Source of the DNA: Rhizobium grahamii CCGE 502
Lineage (GTDB): Bacteria; Pseudomonadota; Alphaproteobacteria; Rhizobiales; Rhizobiaceae
DNA length: 64,000 bases
Assembly: GCF_000298315.2 (NCBI RefSeq)
Contig: NZ_AEYE02000035.1
Location: 1-64,000, forward strand
Reading direction: 5' to 3'
Below the pieces are notes generated by a model, which saw only the letters and a program-made list of their open reading frames with translations, did no database searches and was not told the DNA's origin. Each line of letters opens with the position of its first letter. The first letter of the stretch is position 1. This document shows, one piece after another, positions 46,038 to 55,955 of this stretch. The translations under genes were made by a program, and so were the position numbers.

Positions 46038-46139
46038 GGACAAAACGCTTCCCGGCACGATGGGTCGGGAACGCCGCCAAAAGCTTTAAAGAGCTTATCG
46101 CGTGGAGGGCGCGAAGGAAGAACAGGAACACAGGATCAT

Positions 46140-46736
46140 ATGGCACGAACGCGCGCGATCGACTTTGAAGAGAAACAACGCAGCCTCTTGAGCAGCGCCG
46201 CTGCCGTCTTTGCGGAGATGGGGATGGAGAAAGCCTCCATGGCCCACATAGCCTCGCGCAGCAACGTCTCCAAGGCTCTCCTCTATCACTATTACCCAAG
46301 CAAGGACGCGTTGATCTTCGACATCATTCGCAACCACCTCGAGGACCTGGAAGCCGCCGTTGCTGCGGCAGACGAGCCCACCGCGACACCTGAGGTTCGG
46401 CTTCGGCTGCTGGTGCGGCAAGTGTTGGAGAATTACCGCGACGCCGACAACGAACACAAGGTGCAGCTGAACGGTACGAGTGCGCTCAGCCAGGACCAGC
46501 TGGACGAGTTGCGTGCCATCGAGCGTCGGATCGTCAAACGCTTCTCCAGTACCATCATCGAGATCAATCCGGATCTCAATGCCAACAAACCTCTCCTGAT
46601 GCCCGTTACGATGTCGCTCTTCGGCATGATGAACTGGGTCTACATGTGGTTTCGCCCAGGCGGCCAGGTCAGTCGCGACGAGTATGCCGATATTGCCACG
46701 ACCTTGATCCTCGAGGGCGTCAAGGCCGTCCGCTAA
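46140..46736 (+). CDS. paaR: TetR-family repressor of phenylacetate genes
   Basis: This 198-residue regulator has an N-terminal helix-turn-helix (about 12-55: AAAVFAEMGMEKASMAHIAS, SNVSKALLYHYY) and a ligand-binding C-terminal half. PaaR proteins repress paa genes and release DNA on binding phenylacetyl-CoA. It is the last gene of paaG-I-K-R. The palindromes GACCGNNCGGTC at 43386 and 55347 fit its expected site. It ends at a hairpin shared with paaY. Confidence 0.9.
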   Translation: MARTRAIDFEEKQRSLLSSAAAVFAEMGMEKASMAHIASRSNVSKALLYHYYPSKDALIFDIIRNHLEDLEAAVAAADEPTATPEVRLRLLVRQVLENYRDADNEHKVQLNGTSALSQDQLDELRAIERRIVKRFSSTIIEINPDLNANKPLLMPVTMSLFGMMNWVYMWFRPGGQVSRDEYADIATTLILEGVKAVR

Positions 46737-46762
46737 AAAGCCGGCTCTATCGCAGCCGGTTC
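46737..46762. terminator. Shared terminator between convergent paaR and paaY
   Basis: An 8-bp stem (46739-46746 with 46754-46761, one G-U pair) has a 7-nt loop. On the minus strand it is followed directly by TTTTT, a good intrinsic terminator for the paaJ-to-paaY operon. It begins within 3 bp of the paaR stop and touches the paaY stop, so it may also serve paaR less efficiently. Confidence 0.75.
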
Positions 46763-47375
46763 AGTCACCGAATTTCAGCCGTTCCAGGATCAAGGGATCA
46801 TAGTCCGGCGCCTTTATCCGTCGACGGTCTGTCTCTGGCACGGTGAGCGGCTCGGCCGGCTGAAGTTTTTCCCTGGCCTCAAGGGCGAGGCGTTGATAAA
46901 CGCCTGTGCCTTGGCGCTTCCAGGCGATTTCCTTATCGCTGAGTTCGCGGATGACCCGGGCCGGTGATCCGACGGCCAGGCTGTTTGGAGGAATGTCTGC
47001 TCCTGCCTTGACGAAGGCCATGGCGGCAACGATCGAATTTTCCCCGATGACGGCCTCGTCCATGACAACCGCATTCATCCCCACCATTGCATTGCGTCCA
47101 ATGATGCAACCGTGCAATACGGCGCCATGGCCGATATGGCCGTCTTCGCCAATCACCACTTCCACGTTGGGGAAGCTGTGTACGACGCAGGTTTCCTGGA
47201 CATTCGAACCGCGCTCCATGACGATGCGTCCGAAGTCCCCACGCAACACGGCACAGGGCCCGACATAGGAGCCAGCTCCGATGATGACGTCGCCGATCAC
47301 CACGGCGGCCGGATGGACGAAGGCTGCCGGATGAATGACGGGCACGACGCCATCATAGGAATAGACCTGTGTCAT
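46761..47375 (-). CDS. paaY: PaaY, hexapeptide-repeat thioesterase (gamma-carbonic anhydrase fold)
   Basis: This 204-residue left-handed beta-helix protein has hexapeptide repeats ([45 protein letters not shown]). The metal-binding histidines appear in VVHSF and GHIGHG. PaaY is a thioesterase that relieves inhibition of the pathway by abortive 2-hydroxycyclohepta-triene-carboxyl-CoA-type products. It starts 1 bp after the paaZ stop and ends the operon at an intrinsic terminator. Confidence 0.9.
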   Translation of the reverse strand: MTQVYSYDGVVPVIHPAAFVHPAAVVIGDVIIGAGSYVGPCAVLRGDFGRIVMERGSNVQETCVVHSFPNVEVVIGEDGHIGHGAVLHGCIIGRNAMVGMNAVVMDEAVIGENSIVAAMAFVKAGADIPPNSLAVGSPARVIRELSDKEIAWKRQGTGVYQRLALEAREKLQPAEPLTVPETDRRRIKAPDYDPLILERLKFGD

Positions 47376-47376
47376 G

Positions 47377-49452
47377 TCAGTCAGCCCCTTGTCCTGGCGA
47401 CCTTGTCTTGGCGACCATCGTCAACACGTCGTATTGGGCGACTGTCGCCGCATCCTGGTTGGTCACCCGGCAGTCCCAGCGCACTTCGCCATGCTCGGCG
47501 CCGATGCGGGGATTGATCTCCTTGCAGGTCAATTGCACCTGCAATGTGTCGCCCGGATTGACCGGCGTGAGGAAGCGTAGGTTGTCGACGCCGTAATTGG
47601 CAAGAACCGGTCCGGGGGCCGGGTCTACGAAGAGGCCGGCAGCAAAGGAGACGATCAGATAGCCATGGGCAACGCGCCCGTCGAAGAACGGATTGGCCTT
47701 GGCCGCATCCTCATCCATGTGGGCGTAAAACGTATCGCCGGTGAAGTTCGCGAAATGCTCGATATCCTCAAGCGTCACCTTGCGTGCTCCGGTCATCAGC
47801 TGGTCGCCGATCCGCAGCTCCGCCAGCGACTTGCGGAAGGGGTGTTCCTCGTCCCTGCGCACCTCGGCATCCGGAACCCAGCGACCGGTGACCGCCGACA
47901 GCAGCGTCGGCGAGCCCTGGACGGCGGTGCGCTGCATGTAATGCTTGACCCCGCGAATCCCGCCCAGTTCCTCGCCGCCGCCGGCACGTCCAGGACCGCC
48001 GTGCACCAGGCCCGGCAACGGCGAACCATGGCCGGTCGAGGTCTTGGCGCTGACGCGATTGCCTATCAGCACCCGGCCGTGGAAGGGAGCCATGCCAAGG
48101 ACCACCTCTTCGGCGAAGGCCGGATCGTTGGTGAAGACCGAGGACACCAGGCTTCCCTTGCCCCGGCGGGCAAGATCGACGGCCTCCTCGGCGCTGTCAT
48201 AGGGCATGACCGTGCTGACCGGGCCGAAGGCTTCGACGTCGTGAACGGCCCGGGCTTGCCAGGGCTTGTCGCAGTAAAGGAGAACCGGATTGAGGAATGC
48301 GCCAGCTTCGGCGTCGCCCGAGACGATGCGTGGGTTGTCCGGATCACCGGCGACGATCTCGGCATCAGCAAGAAGCTCGCGGATTCGGGCACGGACCTCG
48401 TCGCGCTGGGCAAGGCTTGCAAGGGGTCCCATGCGGACGTTTTCATCGGCGGCGTTGCCGAGTGCCGTCTTGCCAAGACGCTCTCCGAGTGCAGAGACCA
48501 GCGCGTCGCAGTAGGCGCGAGGTGCGATGACGCGACGAATGGCCGTACACTTCTGGCCGGCCTTTGCCGTCATTTCGCGGGAGACTTCCTTGACGAAAAG
48601 GTCGAACTCCTCGGTCCCGGGAGCGGCATCGAGACCGAGAACAGAGGCATTGAGGCTATCTGCCTCCATCGTGAAGCGGACCGAGTTCTCGATGATTGCC
48701 GGATGCGTTTTCAGCTTGCGGCCAGTCCAGGCCGAGCCGGTGAAGGTGACGGCGTCCTGACCTTCGACATGGTCCAGAAGATCGCCGACAGAACCGCAGA
48801 CAAGTTGCACGGCGCCTTCGGGAAGCAAACCCGTCTCAACCATGCGACGGACGATGAGTTCGGTCAGGTAGGCCGTCTGGCTCGCCGGCTTGACGATCGC
48901 CGGCATCCCGGCAAGCAGGGTCGGCGCCAGCTTTTCCAGCATGCCCCAGACCGGAAAGTTGAACGCATTGATGTGAATGGCGACGCCCTGCAGGGGTGAC
49001 AGAATGTGCCGGGCAGCGAAGGTTCCGTCGCGCGACAGGGGCTCCACCTCGCCGTCAACAAGCACTCGCGTATTGGGCAGTTCACGCCGACCCTTCGAGG
49101 CATAGGCCAGCAAGGTGCCAATGCCGCCATCGATATCGATCCAGCTGTCCGACTTGGTCGCACCGGTTGCCGACGAAAGCGCGTAGAACTCTTCCTTGCG
49201 CTCCATCAGCGCCTGACCAAGTGCCTTCAGCATGGCGGCGCGCTCATGGAAGGACATGCGACGCAACCCCGGGCCAACCTTGTCGCGGCCGTAGGCCAGA
49301 GATGCGGCAAAGTCGACGCCGGTGGAATCGATTGTTGCCACCGGGACGCCCGTCGAGGCATCGAACAGCGCCGTGCCATCCTTCGTGCCGGGAACCCAGC
49401 GGCCGTAAACGTAGCTTTCGAGACGGCGGGGCGGGTTTACCAGAACGTTCAT
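47377..49452 (-). CDS. paaZ: Bifunctional oxepin-CoA hydrolase / semialdehyde dehydrogenase
   Basis: This 691-residue two-domain enzyme opens the oxepin ring and oxidises the resulting semialdehyde. The N-terminal aldehyde dehydrogenase domain (1-520) has [17 protein letters not shown] (Glu) and GQKCTAIRR (catalytic Cys). The C-terminal MaoC-like hydratase (540-691) has [20 protein letters not shown] and RVAHGYLI with the Asp/His pair. The length matches PaaZ (about 680). It makes PaaN at 41694-43352 look redundant or specialised. Confidence 0.94.
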   Translation of the reverse strand: MNVLVNPPRRLESYVYGRWVPGTKDGTALFDASTGVPVATIDSTGVDFAASLAYGRDKVGPGLRRMSFHERAAMLKALGQALMERKEEFYALSSATGATKSDSWIDIDGGIGTLLAYASKGRRELPNTRVLVDGEVEPLSRDGTFAARHILSPLQGVAIHINAFNFPVWGMLEKLAPTLLAGMPAIVKPASQTAYLTELIVRRMVETGLLPEGAVQLVCGSVGDLLDHVEGQDAVTFTGSAWTGRKLKTHPAIIENSVRFTMEADSLNASVLGLDAAPGTEEFDLFVKEVSREMTAKAGQKCTAIRRVIAPRAYCDALVSALGERLGKTALGNAADENVRMGPLASLAQRDEVRARIRELLADAEIVAGDPDNPRIVSGDAEAGAFLNPVLLYCDKPWQARAVHDVEAFGPVSTVMPYDSAEEAVDLARRGKGSLVSSVFTNDPAFAEEVVLGMAPFHGRVLIGNRVSAKTSTGHGSPLPGLVHGGPGRAGGGEELGGIRGVKHYMQRTAVQGSPTLLSAVTGRWVPDAEVRRDEEHPFRKSLAELRIGDQLMTGARKVTLEDIEHFANFTGDTFYAHMDEDAAKANPFFDGRVAHGYLIVSFAAGLFVDPAPGPVLANYGVDNLRFLTPVNPGDTLQVQLTCKEINPRIGAEHGEVRWDCRVTNQDAATVAQYDVLTMVAKTRSPGQGAD

Positions 49453-49469
49453 TGTCTTGTCCTTCCGGG

Positions 49470-50225
49470 TCAGTTCAGATTGAGCGCAGCAAGCTCAGCG
49501 TCAACCGCCGCTTGCCATTCCAGGAGCAGCGCCTCGTTGGGGGTGTGGCGGAGCCCGAAGCGCGCCAGCGTTTCGTAGCGCGCCGAGCCGGAAAGCCCGA
49601 AGCTTGCTGCAACGCGCGGGCGCCAATATGCGATCGCAGTGCGCGCTAACGTCGCCCCGTCTTCACTTTCGACGATACGCTTCAGTCCCTCGATGCCGAG
49701 TTCGGTGTGATGTGCCTCGCGCGGCAGAATGGCACGGAACACGTCGGCAAGCGGCTGGTAGGAAACGCGGGTAAGCTCGCGAAGCTGGATGGTGCCGGCA
49801 CTGCCCATCAGCACATTCATGACAACCGCGTCGACCCAGCCCTGCAAGGGATAGTGGAAGACCGAAATCCGCATGTCGCCGGCCTGACGGGCAGCACCTA
49901 TATCGGTCTCTCGAGTCAGCCGGGCATCCCAGGGATGATGGACCGCATAGCGGCCGGTGTCGGCGCCGAAACTCCCCATGATCTGAAGAACCCGACCAGC
50001 ATGGTCGGTCTTTTCCAGCACGATCTTGGCAGAAGCGATGCGCTCCCTAATACCGGGCGCATCGTTGATCGTGTCGGCAAATCCGGCGGCGCCCGCAAGC
50101 TCGCTATCGACGAAACTTGCCATCAGGCGCAGAAGCTCGCCGCGATAGCGTGGTGTCACATTGTCAGGCGACGTCAGCACGCCACCCTTGAGCAGGTATT
50201 CCTCGATCGGCATCGTATCGGACAT
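49470..50225 (-). CDS. Extra PaaA/PaaC-family ferritin-like protein
   Basis: This 251-residue protein sits between paaE and paaZ, where no gene is standard. It looks like a PaaA/PaaC-superfamily four-helix protein. Candidate metal residues are Glu42 (SEL), Glu71 to His75 (EKTDH), Glu150 and Glu170 to His173 (EAHH). Lined up against PaaA EAGH (91-94), the first ExxH glutamate falls on Lys72, so the diiron site may be incomplete; the second (PaaA EESFH) is kept. ATG 50225 is used because GGGAGG lies 8 nt upstream. It may be a third structural subunit, a chaperone-like protein, or a separate oxygenase. It is co-transcribed with the epoxidase genes. Confidence 0.75.
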   Translation of the reverse strand: MSDTMPIEEYLLKGGVLTSPDNVTPRYRGELLRLMASFVDSELAGAAGFADTINDAPGIRERIASAKIVLEKTDHAGRVLQIMGSFGADTGRYAVHHPWDARLTRETDIGAARQAGDMRISVFHYPLQGWVDAVVMNVLMGSAGTIQLRELTRVSYQPLADVFRAILPREAHHTELGIEGLKRIVESEDGATLARTAIAYWRPRVAASFGLSGSARYETLARFGLRHTPNEALLLEWQAAVDAELAALNLN

Positions 50226-50253
50226 CGGCAATTCCTCCCTCGCTTTCGCGCGC

Positions 50254-51330
50254 CTATTGGTCGTAGCTGACCACGACGCGGTCGCTCAGCGGATAACACT
50301 GGCAGGTCAAGACGTAGCCCTGGCGCACTTCGTAGTCCTCGAGTGCGTGGTTGACCTCCATCTCGGTCTCGCCCTCGATCACCTTGGCCCGGCACGTTGA
50401 ACAGACACCTGCCTTGCAGGCGTAGGGGACGTCCATGTTGTTCGCCAGCGCGGCTTCCAAAAGGCTTTGCCCCTGCTTCGGCATCTTGAAGACACGAGTT
50501 GCACCATCGAGCGTGACCGTCGCCTCGCAAGCCGCTTCGCGATCGGCAGAGGCAGCGCGTTCGGTCTTGCGACGCGCCCGGCCTGGCTGCGACGATGCAA
50601 AGAGCTCGAATTTGATCTGTTCGTCGCGCATGCCGTGATCGCGAAGGGCGGCTGCGATCGTCAGCATCATCGGTTCGGGACCGCAGATGAAGGCCGTGTC
50701 GACTGACGTCAAGTCAACCCAGTGCCGAAAAAGCGCCGCACATTTGTCTGCATCGATACGCCCGTTAAAGAGGTCGATATCCTGCGCCTCGCTTTCCAGC
50801 ACATGCAAGATGGACAGGCGGCCGAGGTAGCTGTTCTTCAGGTCATCCAACTCCTCGCGGAACATGATCGAACTGATCTGCCGGTTCGCGTAGACGAGCG
50901 TGAAGCGCGATCGCGGTTCACGCGCCAACGTGGTCTTGATGATGGAGAGGACCGGCGTGATGCCGCTGCCGGCGGCAAAACCGAGGTAATTCCTGGAGAT
51001 CTCAGGTTCGATCGCGGTGAAGAAGGCGCCCATCGGCGGCATGGCTTCCAGTGTATCACCGATTTGCAGTTCCTCGTTCGCCCAGGTCGAGAAGCATCCG
51101 CCGTCCACCCTCTTGATGCCGACCCGCAGCACGCCCTCGTCGCGCCCGGCGCAGATCGAATAGGATCGGCGCAGCTCTTCGCCGTCGAACTGGCGACGGA
51201 ATGTCAGGTACTGGCCCTGGGTGAAATCAAAGGCACCGCGCTCCCCGTCGAGCGGGGCAAGCGTGACGACCACGGCATCACGCGTCTCGCGCCTGACGTC
51301 GGTGACCTGAAGGGAATGAAAACGTGCCAT
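50254..51330 (-). CDS. paaE: Phenylacetyl-CoA epoxidase reductase subunit
   Basis: This 358-residue protein passes electrons from NADPH to the PaaA diiron centre. An FAD domain (RRSYSICA near 60) and an NAD domain (AAGSGITPVLSI) are followed by a plant-type 2Fe-2S ferredoxin domain (CKAGVCSTC, then CQCYPLSD) with four cysteines at about 305, 310, 313 and 343. The start 51330 has GAGG 8 nt upstream; the open frame extends 48 codons further without an SD. Confidence 0.94.
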   Translation of the reverse strand: MARFHSLQVTDVRRETRDAVVVTLAPLDGERGAFDFTQGQYLTFRRQFDGEELRRSYSICAGRDEGVLRVGIKRVDGGCFSTWANEELQIGDTLEAMPPMGAFFTAIEPEISRNYLGFAAGSGITPVLSIIKTTLAREPRSRFTLVYANRQISSIMFREELDDLKNSYLGRLSILHVLESEAQDIDLFNGRIDADKCAALFRHWVDLTSVDTAFICGPEPMMLTIAAALRDHGMRDEQIKFELFASSQPGRARRKTERAASADREAACEATVTLDGATRVFKMPKQGQSLLEAALANNMDVPYACKAGVCSTCRAKVIEGETEMEVNHALEDYEVRQGYVLTCQCYPLSDRVVVSYDQ

Positions 51331-51355
51331 ATTGCGGACCTCACTAGGCAAAGGG

Positions 51356-51880
51356 TCAGATGCACTTGAAATAATCGAATGGTTCCAGACAGTCCGTGCA
51401 GCGATAGCTCGCCTTGCAGGGCGTCGAACCGAACTGGCTGATCTTTTCCGTGTTCGTCGATCCGCAGCGCGCACAGGGGACCGTCAGATTGGAGCGGCCG
51501 GAGAGGCGATCGACGCGCAGGCGCATGAGGCCGTCTATCGCGGTCCCGTCAACAGGTGGCGCAATGCCGTAGGCCCTGAGCTTTTTACGCCCTTCGGCAC
51601 TGATCCACTCCGTTGTCCAGGCAGGTGAAAGCTGGCGCTCCAGCCGCAGCTTCTCGATCCCCTTGTCCTGAAGCGCCCGCTCGATATCGAAGTTGATGAT
51701 CGCGGTCGCCGGACAGCCGGAATAGGTCGGTGTTACCGTCACAACCAGCGTGTCGTTCTCAAAGGCGACGTCCCGGATGATCCCGAGATCGACAAGCGAG
51801 ATCACCGGGATTTCAGGATCCGGGACCTCCCCAAGCCACTGCCAGACATCGGCGGTGGATGGCAAAGTTGCGGTCGTCAT
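51356..51880 (-). CDS. paaD: Phenylacetyl-CoA epoxidase accessory protein PaaD
   Basis: This 174-residue DUF59/MIP18-type protein probably helps mature iron centres of the epoxidase. The N-terminal DUF59 part has VPDPEIPVISLVDLGI and YSGCPATA. The C-terminal zinc ribbon has cysteines at 136, 139, 161 and 164. It sits 15 bp downstream of paaC and 25 bp before paaE. Confidence 0.93.
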   Translation of the reverse strand: MTTATLPSTADVWQWLGEVPDPEIPVISLVDLGIIRDVAFENDTLVVTVTPTYSGCPATAIINFDIERALQDKGIEKLRLERQLSPAWTTEWISAEGRKKLRAYGIAPPVDGTAIDGLMRLRVDRLSGRSNLTVPCARCGSTNTEKISQFGSTPCKASYRCTDCLEPFDYFKCI

Positions 51881-51895
51881 AACCGCCTCCTTCCG

Positions 51896-52675
51896 TTACC
51901 AGGTTGCACCCGGGTAAGCCCGCTGCAGAAATTGCAGCTCAGCCAGGATGAAGCCCATATGTTCGGTATGAACACCGTGCTTGCCGCCCCTGTGCATGAA
52001 ACCGTCGGCCGGCTTTTTGAGCGTCGCCTCCGCGAGCGCCTCGCCAACCAGCTCATCCCAGGCAGCTTTCAGGCTTTCGGGCTCCGGCGCGATGCCGGCC
52101 GCGGCAAGCTCCGCGTCCGATGCGTCGCCGAGGAAAAGCTCGCCAGTATAGGCCCAGAGATCGTCAAGCGCTTCCTGCATGCGCCGATGGCTTTCGCCGC
52201 TACCGTCGCCGAGGCGAATGATCAGGTCGCGGCTGCGATCGAGGTGATAGGCAACTTCCTTCGTGGCTTTTTCGGCGATGTCGGCAATGCGCTTGTCGGT
52301 CGAGCCGCAAAGCGCCTTCAGCATCAGGAAATGCCAGGCGTCGAACAGAAACTGGCGCATCAGCGTCTTGCCAAAATCGCCGTTCGGACGCTCGACCAGC
52401 AGAACGTTGCGGAAGTCGCGGGCATCGCGCAGATAGGCAAGACCGTCGGCGTTGCGACCACGACCCTCGACCTCGCCAGCAAGGCCGAGCCAGAGCTGTG
52501 TCTGGCCGATCAGGTCAAGTGCCGTGTTGGAAAGCGCGATATCCTCTTCAAGAGCCGGCGAGTGCCCGCACCATTCGGAAACCCGATGACCGAGGACCAG
52601 GGCGTTGTCGCCGAGACGGGTCAGGAACTCGCATAGCGCAGCGTCGCTGACTGACGTATTGGAGATCGCGCTCAT
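51896..52675 (-). CDS. paaC: Phenylacetyl-CoA epoxidase structural subunit
   Basis: This 259-residue ferritin-like subunit forms the core with PaaA but lacks a full diiron site in known members. Family landmarks are LGDNALVLGHRVSEWCGHSP, DLIGQTQLWLGLAGE and HTEHMGFILAELQFLQRAYP at the C-terminus. ATG 52675 overlaps the paaB stop as TGATG, so the two are coupled; GTG 52678 is an alternative. Confidence 0.93.
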   Translation of the reverse strand: MSAISNTSVSDAALCEFLTRLGDNALVLGHRVSEWCGHSPALEEDIALSNTALDLIGQTQLWLGLAGEVEGRGRNADGLAYLRDARDFRNVLLVERPNGDFGKTLMRQFLFDAWHFLMLKALCGSTDKRIADIAEKATKEVAYHLDRSRDLIIRLGDGSGESHRRMQEALDDLWAYTGELFLGDASDAELAAAGIAPEPESLKAAWDELVGEALAEATLKKPADGFMHRGGKHGVHTEHMGFILAELQFLQRAYPGATW

Positions 52676-52959
52676 CACATATGCCCCACTTCATCTGGAA
52701 TGTCGAAGAAGGTCGGATGGCGATAGACCTTCGAGTTCGACGGATCGAACAGTGGACCCTTGTCCGACGGCGCGCTGGCCGTGATGTCGCTGGAACGAAC
52801 GACCCAGATACTCACGCCCTCATTGCGGCGGGTGTAGACGTCGCGGGCATTGTTGACGGCCATTTCGGCATCGGGCGCATGAAGGCTGCCAACATGCCGG
52901 TGGTTGAGGCCGTGCTGGCCGCGGATGAAGACTTCCCAAAGGGGCCATTCGCTGGACAT
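52675..52959 (-). CDS. paaB: Phenylacetyl-CoA epoxidase subunit PaaB
   Basis: This 94-residue subunit has the family opening WPLWEVFIRGQHGLNHRHVG and the ending VYRHPTFFDIPDEV. It is thought to bridge PaaA-PaaC units. The start 52959 has GGGAG upstream and gives the usual length. It lies 102 bp after paaA. Confidence 0.94.
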   Translation of the reverse strand: MSSEWPLWEVFIRGQHGLNHRHVGSLHAPDAEMAVNNARDVYTRRNEGVSIWVVRSSDITASAPSDKGPLFDPSNSKVYRHPTFFDIPDEVGHM

Positions 52960-53061
52960 CGGTGTTTCTCCCTGCTCGCGGTTCCTCGGCCGAAGGCCCG
53001 ACGAACGCATATTTGTTACGATAGCAACTGCTCAGAGCGGGCGCCTTGCGACGTCCTGGCA

Positions 53062-54066
53062 CTATTCGGCGGCGGTCCGCGCGGCAGCGCGACGCGATTT
53101 CACCTTGTCGGCATGGGCAACGAGCCCTTCACGGAACCAGGCGCCGTCGCTCCATGCCTTCTGCCGTGCGCCAAGGCGCTCGGCATTGCACGGGCCATTG
53201 CCGGCGATGACGGCGAAAAACTCGGTCCAGTCAGGTTCACCGAAATCGTGGCCGCCCTTTTCCTCATTCCACTTCAGATCCGGGTCCGGAACCGTGAGGC
53301 CGAGGTATTCCGCCTGCGGCACGGTCTGGTCCACGAACTTCTGGCGCAGCTCGTCGTTGGAGTTCTGCTTGATCTTCCAGGACATGGATTGAGCCGAATG
53401 CACCGATGCGTCGTCGGAGGGGCCAAACATCATCAGGGATGGCCACCACCAACGGTTCAAGGCGTCTTGGACCATTTGCTTCTGGGCGGGCGTTCCCTTG
53501 ACCATCTTCATCAGGATGTCGAAGCCCTGGCGTTGATGGAAGCTTTCTTCCTTGCAGATGCGGACCATGGCGCGGGCGTAAGGACCGTAGGAACAACGCT
53601 GCAGTGGCACCTGGTTCATGATCGCCGCGCCATCGACCAGCCAGCCAATCGCACCAATATCGGCCCAGCTCAGCGTCGGATAGTTGAAGATCGAGGAGTA
53701 TTTTGCCTTGCCGCTATGCAGCTGCTCGTACATTTCGTCCCGGCTGATGCCGAGCGTTTCAGCAGCACAGTAGAGGTAGAGTCCGTGGCCTGCCTCATCC
53801 TGCACCTTGGCCAGCAAGATTGCCTTGCGCTCAAGGGTCGGGGCGCGGGTGATCCAGTTGCCTTCAGGAAGTTGGCCAACAATCTCCGAATGGGCATGCT
53901 GGCTGATCTGGCGCATCAACGTCTTGCGATAGCCTTCCGGCATCCATTCCTTTGGCTCGATCTTCTGGCCGGCGTCGATCCGTTCCTGGAAGGCCCGTTC
54001 GACGGGATCCATCTCCTCGAGCGTCTTGACGCGGGCGCTGTCGGTCTTGACCATCTGTGCGTACAT
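53062..54066 (-). CDS. paaA: Phenylacetyl-CoA epoxidase catalytic subunit
   Basis: This 334-residue diiron oxygenase subunit epoxidises the aromatic ring of phenylacetyl-CoA. Ferritin-like helices carry EAGH (91-94) and EESFH (173-177) as ExxH iron ligands, with Glu61 as a probable further ligand. The start 54066 follows GGGAG. The gene begins 25 bp after paaJ. Confidence 0.95.
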   Translation of the reverse strand: MYAQMVKTDSARVKTLEEMDPVERAFQERIDAGQKIEPKEWMPEGYRKTLMRQISQHAHSEIVGQLPEGNWITRAPTLERKAILLAKVQDEAGHGLYLYCAAETLGISRDEMYEQLHSGKAKYSSIFNYPTLSWADIGAIGWLVDGAAIMNQVPLQRCSYGPYARAMVRICKEESFHQRQGFDILMKMVKGTPAQKQMVQDALNRWWWPSLMMFGPSDDASVHSAQSMSWKIKQNSNDELRQKFVDQTVPQAEYLGLTVPDPDLKWNEEKGGHDFGEPDWTEFFAVIAGNGPCNAERLGARQKAWSDGAWFREGLVAHADKVKSRRAAARTAAE

Positions 54067-54091
54067 GGTTCGTCTCCCTTGCCTTGGCGCG

Positions 54092-55297
54092 TTAGACGCG
54101 CTCGAGGATGATTGCGATGCCCTGGCCAACGCCGATGCACATCATGCAGAGCGCATAGCGGCCGCCTTGGCGGTGCAATTGATAGGTTGCCGTCGTAACC
54201 AGCCGGGCACCGCTCATGCCGAGCGGATGACCCATTGCGATGCCACCGCCATTCGGGTTGACATGGGGCGCGTCATCGGGAAGGTCCAGATCGCGGAGTA
54301 CGGCAAGCGCCTGGGCAGCGAATGCTTCGTTGAGCTCGATCACGTCCATCTGCCCGATAGCAAGGCCAGCCCGCGCCAGGACTTTCCTTGCAGCTGGCGC
54401 CGGACCCACACCCATGATGCGCGGCTCGACGCCGGCCGCAGCCATCGCGACGATGCGCGCTTTCGGCGTCAACCCTTGTGTTCTTGCGACCGCCTCGCTT
54501 GCAATAACGAGCGCCGCAGCGCCATCATTGACGCCTGAAGCATTGCCCGCAGTAACGCTGAGATCTGCACCGTTAACGCCTTTGAGCCTTGAAAGCTGCT
54601 CGGCCGTCGTTCCGGGACGGGGATGCTCGTCGCGGCCGACGACAACGGGATCGCCTTTCTTCTGGGGCACCCTGACTGCGACCAGTTCGTCGGCAAACAG
54701 ACCCGCTTCCTCAGCCGAGGCCCACCGTGCCTGGCTACGTGCCGCGAAGGCATCCTGATCGGAGCGGCTGACGCCGAAATCAGCTGCGACATTGTCAGCG
54801 GTCTCCGGCATTGAATCGACGCCAAATCGTGCCTTCATCTTCGGATTAACAAAACGCCAGCCGATCGTGGTGTCATAGACAGCACTTGTCCGGGAAAACG
54901 CGCTGTCTGCCTTTGGCATGACGAAGGGCGCCCGGCTCATGCTCTCGACGCCTCCGGCGACGAGGAAGTCACAGTCGCCTGCGCGGATCGCGCGCGCAGC
55001 CATTCCGACGGCATCCATGCCGGATCCGCACAGTCGGTTAATGGTCGTTCCGGGGACGGTGACCGGCATGCCAGAAAGCAGGACTGCCATGCGGGCGACA
55101 TTGCGGTTGTCTTCGCCCGCCTGATTGGCACAGCCAAGGATAAGATCGTCGACCTTGCTCCAGTCGACGCGGGGATTGCGCTCCATCAGTGCAGCGAGCG
55201 GCAAGGCTGCGAGATCGTCCGCGCGCACCGATGAGAGTGCACCGCCATAACGGCCGATGGGTGTGCGAACGGCATCACAGATGAATGCATCAGGCAT
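54092..55297 (-). CDS. paaJ: 3-oxoadipyl-CoA / 3-oxo-5,6-dehydrosuberyl-CoA thiolase
   Basis: This 401-residue thiolase performs the last cleavage, giving acetyl-CoA and succinyl-CoA. Active-site Cys lies in [10 protein letters not shown], the His in [14 protein letters not shown] and the second Cys in [13 protein letters not shown]. Start 55297 has AGGAGG 8 nt upstream and gives the exact family length; the frame extends upstream through the operator without an SD. First gene of the main paa operon. PcaF of the beta-ketoadipate pathway is nearly the same enzyme; the context decides for PaaJ. Confidence 0.92.
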   Translation of the reverse strand: MPDAFICDAVRTPIGRYGGALSSVRADDLAALPLAALMERNPRVDWSKVDDLILGCANQAGEDNRNVARMAVLLSGMPVTVPGTTINRLCGSGMDAVGMAARAIRAGDCDFLVAGGVESMSRAPFVMPKADSAFSRTSAVYDTTIGWRFVNPKMKARFGVDSMPETADNVAADFGVSRSDQDAFAARSQARWASAEEAGLFADELVAVRVPQKKGDPVVVGRDEHPRPGTTAEQLSRLKGVNGADLSVTAGNASGVNDGAAALVIASEAVARTQGLTPKARIVAMAAAGVEPRIMGVGPAPAARKVLARAGLAIGQMDVIELNEAFAAQALAVLRDLDLPDDAPHVNPNGGGIAMGHPLGMSGARLVTTATYQLHRQGGRYALCMMCIGVGQGIAIILERV

Positions 55298-55342
55298 GCG
55301 CAAATCCTCCTGCTCCCGATCGGCGTCCGGATCCAATACATT

Positions 55343-55359
55343 AACCGACCGATCGGTCA
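55343..55359. promoter_or_regulatory. PaaR-type operator upstream of paaJ
   Basis: AACCGACCGATCGGTCA contains the perfect 12-bp palindrome GACCGATCGGTC (55347-55358). It lies 46 bp before the paaJ start and matches the paaN/paaG site on its complement at 15 of 17 positions. It is a probable binding site for the TetR-family PaaR. Confidence 0.78.
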
Positions 55360-55955
55360 TGTATTTAGCACGGGTTATGTCACAGATCAACGGGAATTTC
55401 TCGTAGAGCTGTGATGTTTAATATTCGCCCGGGAATCCTAGCACCGCAGTCGCAGATTTCCTCGCATTTTGTGGTGCGGTAACCGTTGGCGATGCTTGAT
55501 GTTTCCGTCGCCAAACAGCCCATTGAGCCAAACAGACCATCGAATCATTGAATAAAGGAGAGGATGCCCGGCCCGGACCTGCCTTCCGGTGTGCCGCGCC
55601 TGAATCGATCGAGATAGCGCTCTAAAAACGCGGCCACTTCTACGACTGCAAGGACCCGCAATGGAATAATCGATGGCCCGTGACATCAATACTGTTCTGA
55701 GTGACAACCGACGAGTCCCTGCGAGGCCACAAGGTGAGGGGCGATTGAGATTTGAAGGCCCGTGAATCCCACGGTAAAACCATCAAAGTAATACGCTTGG
55801 TTGCGTCACAAGATTTATAATAGTTGCAGTATTACTTCTGTAATTAGTCTCGTTGTTGCAATAGATTTTAGATTTACCCAATAAGGCGTATCGGGGGTGA
55901 ATTGTTGCGCGCGTTAATCCCATGCTAACTATACGGCAGGGTTGAGGACGTGACT
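55360..55955. promoter_or_regulatory. Intergenic leader before the exopolysaccharide block
   Basis: Nearly 600 bp between divergent units have no convincing gene on either strand. The stretch from about 55780 to 55890 is AT-rich and is the probable promoter area for the glycosyl-phosphotransferase gene. I could not assign hexamers, and no terminator or RNA fold was recognised. Confidence 0.45.

Noticed and set aside
55438-55707. Minus-strand 89-codon frame in the paaJ/exopolysaccharide gap
   Set aside because: No SD, high Arg content and no recognisable motif; treated as non-coding.
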